Origin: DBFJGL01 sp048394785
Lineage (GTDB): Bacteria; Bacillota; Clostridia; Christensenellales; CAG-917
DNA: 9,176 nucleotides
Direction: 5' to 3'
NCBI GenBank assembly: GCA_048394785.1
Contig: DBFJGL010000102.1
Span: 1 to 9,176, forward strand
Part shown: positions 5,941 through 9,176 of the stretch, piece after piece
Layout of the letters: every line of letters begins with the position of its first letter
Position numbering within the stretch: the stretch's first letter is position 1
The notes under the pieces: model-generated
What the model saw: the letters and a program-made list of their open reading frames with translations, nothing else
Databases searched by the model: none
Told to the model about the DNA's origin: nothing
Position numbers and translations under genes: made by a program

Positions 5941-5969
5941 ATTATAATATATTGTCCGACAAAATGCAA
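5941..5969 (-). promoter_or_regulatory. Promoter of the 6S-like RNA
   Basis: On the minus strand: -35 TTGCAT (5969-5964), 17-bp spacer, perfect -10 TATAAT (5946-5941). The predicted start near 5934 falls at the 5' strand of the closing helix. Confidence 0.65.
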
Positions 5970-6155
5970 TACCTATTTTTCAAAGCGGTTTTAGCAGATA
6001 AATCGCGTATCTAATGAGGTAAATTTTGCCAAATCATTCGACAGCAACAGGATTTTACAACAAATTAGATTGTCGAATTTTTATTGTGCTAATATGCGCA
6101 GAGTCTGATTTTCAAGCGGTATTATTTTTGAAACAGTTGATTTTATTGTATTCGT

Positions 6156-6184
6156 TTGCCATTGCCGACTTGGTGTGATATAGT
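6156..6184 (+). promoter_or_regulatory. Amidohydrolase promoter
   Basis: The -35 is TTGCCA (6156-6161), the spacer is 17 bp and the -10 is TATAGT (6179-6184). The start would be near 6191, so the leader is only about 10 nt and begins essentially at the AAAGGTG ribosome binding site (6190-6196). Confidence 0.65.
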
Positions 6185-6200
6185 TTTTGAAAGGTGAATT

Positions 6201-7010
6201 ATGCAGAAGACGGACATCAGAATAATAGACACGCACGCGCACATTTATCCCGATAAAATTGCGGTAAAAGCGTCTAAGAATATTGGCGACTTTTATGGCA
6301 TAGAAATGAACCTTGACGGCACGGTGTCGTCGCTAAAAGCAGAAATGCGACAGTTTAACGTCAAAAGGGTGGTTGTTTGCTCCGTTGCCACTGCCGCCGC
6401 GCAAGTTAAAAGGATAAACGATTATCTGTACGAGCAATCGAAAGACGATTTTTTCATTCCGCTTGCGGCAATGCACCCGGATATGGACAAGTGCGAAATC
6501 GCGGAAGAAGCGGCACGGGTTAAAGAATTGGGATTTAAGGGAATAAAACTGCACCCCGATTTTCAGAATTTCAAAATTTGCGGCGAAAAGGCACGTGCGT
6601 TGTTTGACGCGCTCGGCGACTTCAATCTTCCCATTCTTGTGCACACGGGAGATATGCGTAAAGATTATTCTCATCCTCGTTATATGGTTGAGGCAGCGGC
6701 GGATTATCCGCACCTTACATTTATAGCGGCGCATTTCGGCGGTTGGTCGGAATGGGGTGAGGCTATGCGATATAAGGGACTCAAAAACGTGATGTTCGAT
6801 ACCTCGTCCACGCTTGCTTTTATCGACAAAAGTATGGCGAGAAACGTCATATTCAGTCTTGGTGTTGAAAAATTTATGTTCGGCACCGATTATCCTATGT
6901 GGAATATGGCGGACGAAATAGACAACGTTCTTGCGCTTGACCTCGGTGAAGATAACAACGATAAAGTATTTTACAAAAACGCGGCAAAGCTTTTCGGCAT
7001 AGAAGAATAG
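6201..7010 (+). CDS. Metal-dependent amidohydrolase (Amidohydrolase_2 / ACMSD-like TIM barrel)
   Basis: A 269-residue cytosolic TIM-barrel hydrolase or decarboxylase of the COG2159 type; the substrate cannot be read from sequence. Metal ligands of the superfamily are all visible: His12-x-His14 in IDTHAHIYP, His148 in ILVHTGD, His178 in AAHFGG, and Asp230 in MFGTDYP. GFKGIKLHP (111-119) supplies the usual barrel strand after the HPD segment (92-94). Length is within the normal range for this group. ATG 6201 is fixed by AAAGGTG four bases upstream and by the position of the HxH motif near the N-terminus. The gene has its own promoter and a terminator at 7114-7137, so it is monocistronic and neighbours give no hint of pathway. 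Many such clostridial proteins are annotated only as amidohydrolase. Confidence 0.88.
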   Translation: MQKTDIRIIDTHAHIYPDKIAVKASKNIGDFYGIEMNLDGTVSSLKAEMRQFNVKRVVVCSVATAAAQVKRINDYLYEQSKDDFFIPLAAMHPDMDKCEIAEEAARVKELGFKGIKLHPDFQNFKICGEKARALFDALGDFNLPILVHTGDMRKDYSHPRYMVEAAADYPHLTFIAAHFGGWSEWGEAMRYKGLKNVMFDTSSTLAFIDKSMARNVIFSLGVEKFMFGTDYPMWNMADEIDNVLALDLGEDNNDKVFYKNAAKLFGIEE

Positions 7011-7113
7011 ATGCAGAATGTAATTAGTAGCCGAGTTTGATTGCGGCTGCGTCCGCTTTGCTTGTGCTTTCAGCGACATACAACGGTTATAGCTGACAAA
7101 CGGCAGAATTATG

Positions 7114-7137
7114 CGCGTCGAAATCGGCGCGTTTTTT
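7114..7137 (+). terminator. Intrinsic terminator of the amidohydrolase gene
   Basis: CGCGTCG (7114-7120) pairs with CGGCGCG (7125-7131), including one G.U pair, around an AAAT loop and followed by six T residues (7132-7137). It lies about 100 bases after the stop codon. Confidence 0.75.
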
Positions 7138-7439
7138 GTTGTTTGTGCCGTGGATTAACGGATATTTTCAAGGCACGAATTGTGTATCTAAGCGGCGGCA
7201 AAACGAATTATGATATTCGATTTATGCGCTTAATGACATTGTCGAAATACGTAATGTGTTTTTGACTATTTGTTTTTTCTTGTGTTTAGAGGTTATACGG
7301 TACTTAAAGGCGTAATTGATACACAAACAGTGTTTTGAAACCAATCGATGGCACGTGTGCATTTGGTTGACATTCGCGTCGATTTGGGAATATTAAATAC
7401 ACAGCAAATATGTGCCGCGGCTCTCGTTTTATAAAGTGC

Positions 7440-7500
7440 TTGAAATGAATGCTCAGATGTGTTAAATTGTTTAAGACAGTAAGCAAACTGTAAGGAGAGG
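7440..7500 (+). promoter_or_regulatory. Promoter and strong ribosome binding site of the PAP2 gene
   Basis: The -35 is TTGAAA (7440-7445), the spacer is 17 bp and the weak -10 is TAAATT (7463-7468), with a start near 7475. The ribosome binding site AAGGAGAGG (7492-7500) lies 6 bases before the ATG and is the best match to anti-SD in the window. Confidence 0.55.
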
Positions 7501-7506
7501 TAAATT

Positions 7507-8508
7507 ATGTCAAAACTCAACGACAGAGCAAAGACTCTTATTGCCGTCGGGTTATTTGCCGCGGTGTTTATCGCGCTTGTGTGCGTCGCGACTTTTTATG
7601 ATTTGGACGTCAGCAAAATTCTCACGCAAAACGCTTTGCCCGAAGGCGAGTATCTCGCAAACGATTTTTTCGGCGTGTACTTTGAGATTTTCGGTACGTC
7701 GCCGGTGTATCTCGCGCTTGCGCTTGTTACCGTAATTTTCTTTTGGTATTTTGCAAAAGTGTGGAAATTGAAGCCGTTGAAACAGATTTTGGCGGCAATA
7801 TGTTTTGCGCTCGGCGTGGTTGCGTTCTGGTTCTTCATCAAGGACATCGTGAAATATATCCTCGAACACGCGGGCAATGAGGCGTTCAAGGACAACGCCG
7901 CCGTGATTTGCGTCGAACTGACCATCGCGCTTGTATTGAATACGCTTGCAGTGTTCGCAATGAAATCGGTGAGGGCGGAAACAATCAAAAAACTTATGTT
8001 GTTCGGTATTGCGGTGCTGTTTGCGATTGCGCTGTCCAACATCATTATTATGCTCGTCAAAGACGCCGTGGGCAGAATGCGCTTCCGCTCGATGAACGCT
8101 ATGGGCGATTTCAGCGGGTTCACGAAATGGTTTGAAATGAACGGCAGCAGAGTCCCCACCGAGGCTGAGATGGAAATGTACGGTTGGGCGGACGACGCGT
8201 TCAAGTCTTTCCCGTCCGGTCACACGAACGCCGCCGCGTCTACTTATTCGCTAATTCTCCTTCCTGCCGTGCTCGGTATCAAGGATAAGCGCGTCAAAGC
8301 CGCGTGTTGGATTATTCCCGTGGCGTTTACCGGTCTTGTCGCAATCAGCAGAATAGTGTGCGGCGCGCACTTTATGTCCGACGTCACGTTCGGCGGCACG
8401 ATAGGGTTCTTGTCCTTTATGCTCGCAAAAGAAATGTTCATTGACAAGTTCGCGCATTTCAAAGCGGTTTTCGGAAAGAACGCAATAGAGCAACCCGTGC
8501 TTGAATAA
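7507..8508 (+). CDS. PAP2-family membrane phosphatase
   Basis: An integral membrane phosphatase of the type-2 phosphatidic acid phosphatase superfamily. Family members dephosphorylate lipid phosphates such as undecaprenyl pyrophosphate, phosphatidic acid or phosphatidylglycerophosphate, with the active site facing outward. All three signature motifs are present: C1 K185-DAVGRM-R192 (followed by Phe, where Pro is usual), C2 PSGHT (236-240) and C3 SRIVCGAHFMSD with Arg282, His288 and Asp292. Hydrophobic segments are seen near 11-30, 66-83, 94-112, 131-151, 163-184, 243-258, 267-284 and 294-308. Two or three precede the usual six-helix core, so at 333 residues it is longer than a minimal PAP2 protein. 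A polar stretch of about 40 residues lies between C1 and C2, in the place of the external loop. The ATG at 7507 is fixed by the ribosome binding site. The substrate is not predictable. Confidence 0.9.
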   Translation: MSKLNDRAKTLIAVGLFAAVFIALVCVATFYDLDVSKILTQNALPEGEYLANDFFGVYFEIFGTSPVYLALALVTVIFFWYFAKVWKLKPLKQILAAICFALGVVAFWFFIKDIVKYILEHAGNEAFKDNAAVICVELTIALVLNTLAVFAMKSVRAETIKKLMLFGIAVLFAIALSNIIIMLVKDAVGRMRFRSMNAMGDFSGFTKWFEMNGSRVPTEAEMEMYGWADDAFKSFPSGHTNAAASTYSLILLPAVLGIKDKRVKAACWIIPVAFTGLVAISRIVCGAHFMSDVTFGGTIGFLSFMLAKEMFIDKFAHFKAVFGKNAIEQPVLE

Positions 8509-8549
8509 CGTAATTTGCGAAAAACATTTTCAAAATAGCAATAAAGTGT

Positions 8550-8578
8550 TTGCAATTTGCTTCGCGCTTTGATATAAT
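8550..8578 (+). promoter_or_regulatory. tRNA-Thr promoter
   Basis: The -35 is TTGCAA (8550-8555), the spacer is 17 bp and the -10 is a perfect TATAAT (8573-8578). The predicted start near 8585 leaves a 14-nt 5' leader for RNase P to remove. Confidence 0.75.
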
Positions 8579-8598
8579 CGCTTAGCAAGTTGCAATAC

Positions 8599-8674
8599 GC
8601 TGGTGTGGCTCAGCAGGCAGAGCGGTTCACTCGTAATGAACAGGTCGGCGGTTCGAATCCGCCCACCAGCTCCA
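8599..8674 (+). tRNA. tRNA-Thr, anticodon CGT, with encoded CCA
   Basis: A complete cloverleaf: acceptor GCTGGTG/CACCAGC, D-arm GCTC...GAGC, anticodon stem GTTCA/TGAAC with loop CTCGTAA (anticodon CGT, reading ACG), variable loop AGGTC, T-stem GGCGG/CCGCC with TTCGAAT loop, discriminator T at 8671 and genomic CCA at 8672-8674. 73 nt plus CCA. It has its own promoter and terminator. Confidence 0.97.
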
Positions 8675-8676
8675 GC

Positions 8677-8704
8677 AAACCCGTCTTTTCTAAGACGGGT
8701 TTTT
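8677..8704 (+). terminator. tRNA-Thr terminator
   Basis: A perfect 11-bp stem, AAACCCGTCTT (8677-8687) and AAGACGGGTTT (8692-8702), with a TTCT loop and a T-rich tail. It starts two bases after the CCA. Confidence 0.85.
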
Positions 8705-8712
8705 CTTTACCG

Positions 8713-8803
8713 TGGGCGGATTCGAAACCTTACGCTGACGCTGTTTTTGCAAATTGTTGCAAAAACAACTATTACGCTCGCAGTACTCGCTACGAACCGC
8801 CGC
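8713..8803 (+). repeat. 91-bp palindromic unit 1 with tRNA T-arm-like ends
   Basis: The left end GGGCGGATTCGAA (8714-8726) is the exact reverse complement of tRNA bases 8652-8664. The right end CGAACCGCC (8793-8801) pairs with it, with one bulged A. The centre is a 10-bp hairpin, GTTTTTGCAA (8743-8752) / TTGCAAAAAC (8757-8766). It is followed directly by CACCAGCTCCA, a copy of the tRNA 3' end (8803-8813). Confidence 0.8.
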
Positions 8804-8814
8804 ACCAGCTCCAC

Positions 8815-8842
8815 AAATACTACCGCGAGGTAGTATTTTTTT
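8815..8842 (+). terminator. Second, unrelated terminator behind the displaced tRNA 3' end
   Basis: AAATACTACC (8815-8824), GCGA loop, GGTAGTATTT (8829-8838), then more T residues to 8842. It sits after a CACCAGCTCCA copy just as the first terminator sits after the real tRNA, but shares no stem sequence with it. Confidence 0.8.
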
Positions 8843-8849
8843 GTCCCTA

Positions 8850-8940
8850 TGGGCGGATTCGAAACCTTGCGCTGACGTTGTTTTTGCAAATTGTTGCAAA
8901 AACAACTATTACGCTCGTTGTACTCGCTACGAACCGCCGC
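8850..8940 (+). repeat. 91-bp palindromic unit 2 with tRNA T-arm-like ends
   Basis: Same length as unit 1 and identical at 87 of 91 positions by eye, starting 137 bases later in the same orientation. One change lengthens the central hairpin to a perfect 13 bp: GTTGTTTTTGCAA (8877-8889) / TTGCAAAAACAAC (8894-8906). Its right flank (GCAAGTGCCA) is no longer a clear tRNA end. Confidence 0.8.
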
Positions 8941-9176
8941 GCAAGTGCCAAAAATCGACAAAATTCGCAAGGAGCGGGGGTGACTTTTTAGTGTTTTACG
9001 TTTCGGTTGAAAAGTAAAAATGTAAAATACAATATAAATGTATTGAAATGTGTTGATATGGTGCGATGTGTGAGTGGTGGACGCGGGTGGAAAAGGCGGA
9101 ATTAAAACGAGGCGATTTGTGCAAGCGATATTTCGTATGAGGCGGTGCAAAAATTGGGTATTGACATATATAGTAA
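8941..9176. other. Right-edge non-coding stretch, possible promoter at the end
   Basis: AT-rich and purine-rich DNA with no credible gene. TTGACA at 9161-9166 is a perfect -35 hexamer, but the matching -10 would fall beyond the window, so this is only a hint that a plus-strand gene starts just outside. Confidence 0.35.

Larger units (their letters stand above)
5720..6200. other. Intergenic region before the amidohydrolase
   Basis: Holds the 6S-like RNA and its promoter (5745-5969). Between 5970 and 6155 the DNA is AT-rich. It contains an inverted repeat ATTCGACA (6036-6043) / TGTCGAAT (6071-6078) followed by TTTTTATT, and a doubtful 50-codon frame at 6026-6178. The amidohydrolase promoter and ribosome binding site fill the right end. 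Confidence 0.6.
7011..7506. other. Intergenic region before the PAP2 phosphatase
   Basis: Contains the amidohydrolase terminator (7114-7137) and an imperfect hairpin at 7339-7368 (AACCAA...TTGGTT with an inner GCAC-GT-GTGC), and ends in the promoter and ribosome binding site of the downstream gene. I see no coding region in it; reading frames are short, on both strands, and lack ribosome binding sites. Confidence 0.6.

Noticed and set aside
5665..5969. Minus-strand frames of 61-83 codons; first thought a decayed IS605 TnpB end or transposon right end
   Set aside because: No zinc-ribbon cysteines or TnpB motifs, and the same DNA folds end to end as a 6S-like RNA behind a good promoter, which explains the conserved look better.
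6036..6085. Inverted repeat ATTCGACA/TGTCGAAT with following T-run as a terminator
   Set aside because: The loop is 27 nt with no inner stem and no plus-strand transcript is known to need it; kept only as a note.
8713..8813. A second tRNA gene ending in CACCAGCTCCA
   Set aside because: Only T-arm and acceptor 3' sequences are present; no acceptor 5' strand, D-arm or anticodon arm can be found.
8590..8991. Open frames running through tRNA-Thr and the 91-bp units
   Set aside because: They read across a tRNA, two terminators and palindromic repeats; no gene is credible there.

Overview
The window looks like chromosomal DNA from a spore-forming member of the Bacillota, most likely an uncultured clostridial lineage. 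The evidence is a germination protease (gpr) fragment, a long Alu-domain SRP RNA of the Bacillus type, an EF-G-like paralogue of the clostridial kind, and sigma-A-like promoters with 17-bp spacers. I see no integrase, transposase, phage gene or CRISPR array, so this is core-type DNA with two clusters of small repeats.

Layout. The 3' part of gpr (to 658) meets a convergent murI-like glutamate racemase (661-1380, minus) with only 2 bases between them. Positions 1381-2294 hold no gene but a dense island of short hairpin repeats. Then come an EF-G-like GTPase (2295-4355), a terminator shared with the convergent SRP RNA gene (4424-4690, minus), and a pyridoxamine kinase (4815-5663) whose promoter predicts a leaderless mRNA. 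Positions 5745-5934 (minus) fold as a rod with paired ends and a central bubble, as 6S RNA does, behind a good promoter. A TIM-barrel amidohydrolase (6201-7010) follows, then a PAP2-type membrane phosphatase (7507-8508) and tRNA-Thr(CGT) (8599-8674). Downstream of the tRNA lie two 91-bp near-identical palindromic units whose ends copy the tRNA T-arm.

The genes do not form an operon. Most have their own promoter, their own terminator, or both. They cover spore germination, cell-wall D-glutamate supply, translation, protein targeting, vitamin B6 salvage, lipid phosphate metabolism and possibly global RNA polymerase control. The points most worth a second look are the tRNA T-arm-mimicking tandem element, the EF-G-like protein that has lost the NKxD guanine-specificity motif, the unannotated 6S-like RNA, the altered apical loop of the SRP RNA, and the repeat island with compensatory base changes.
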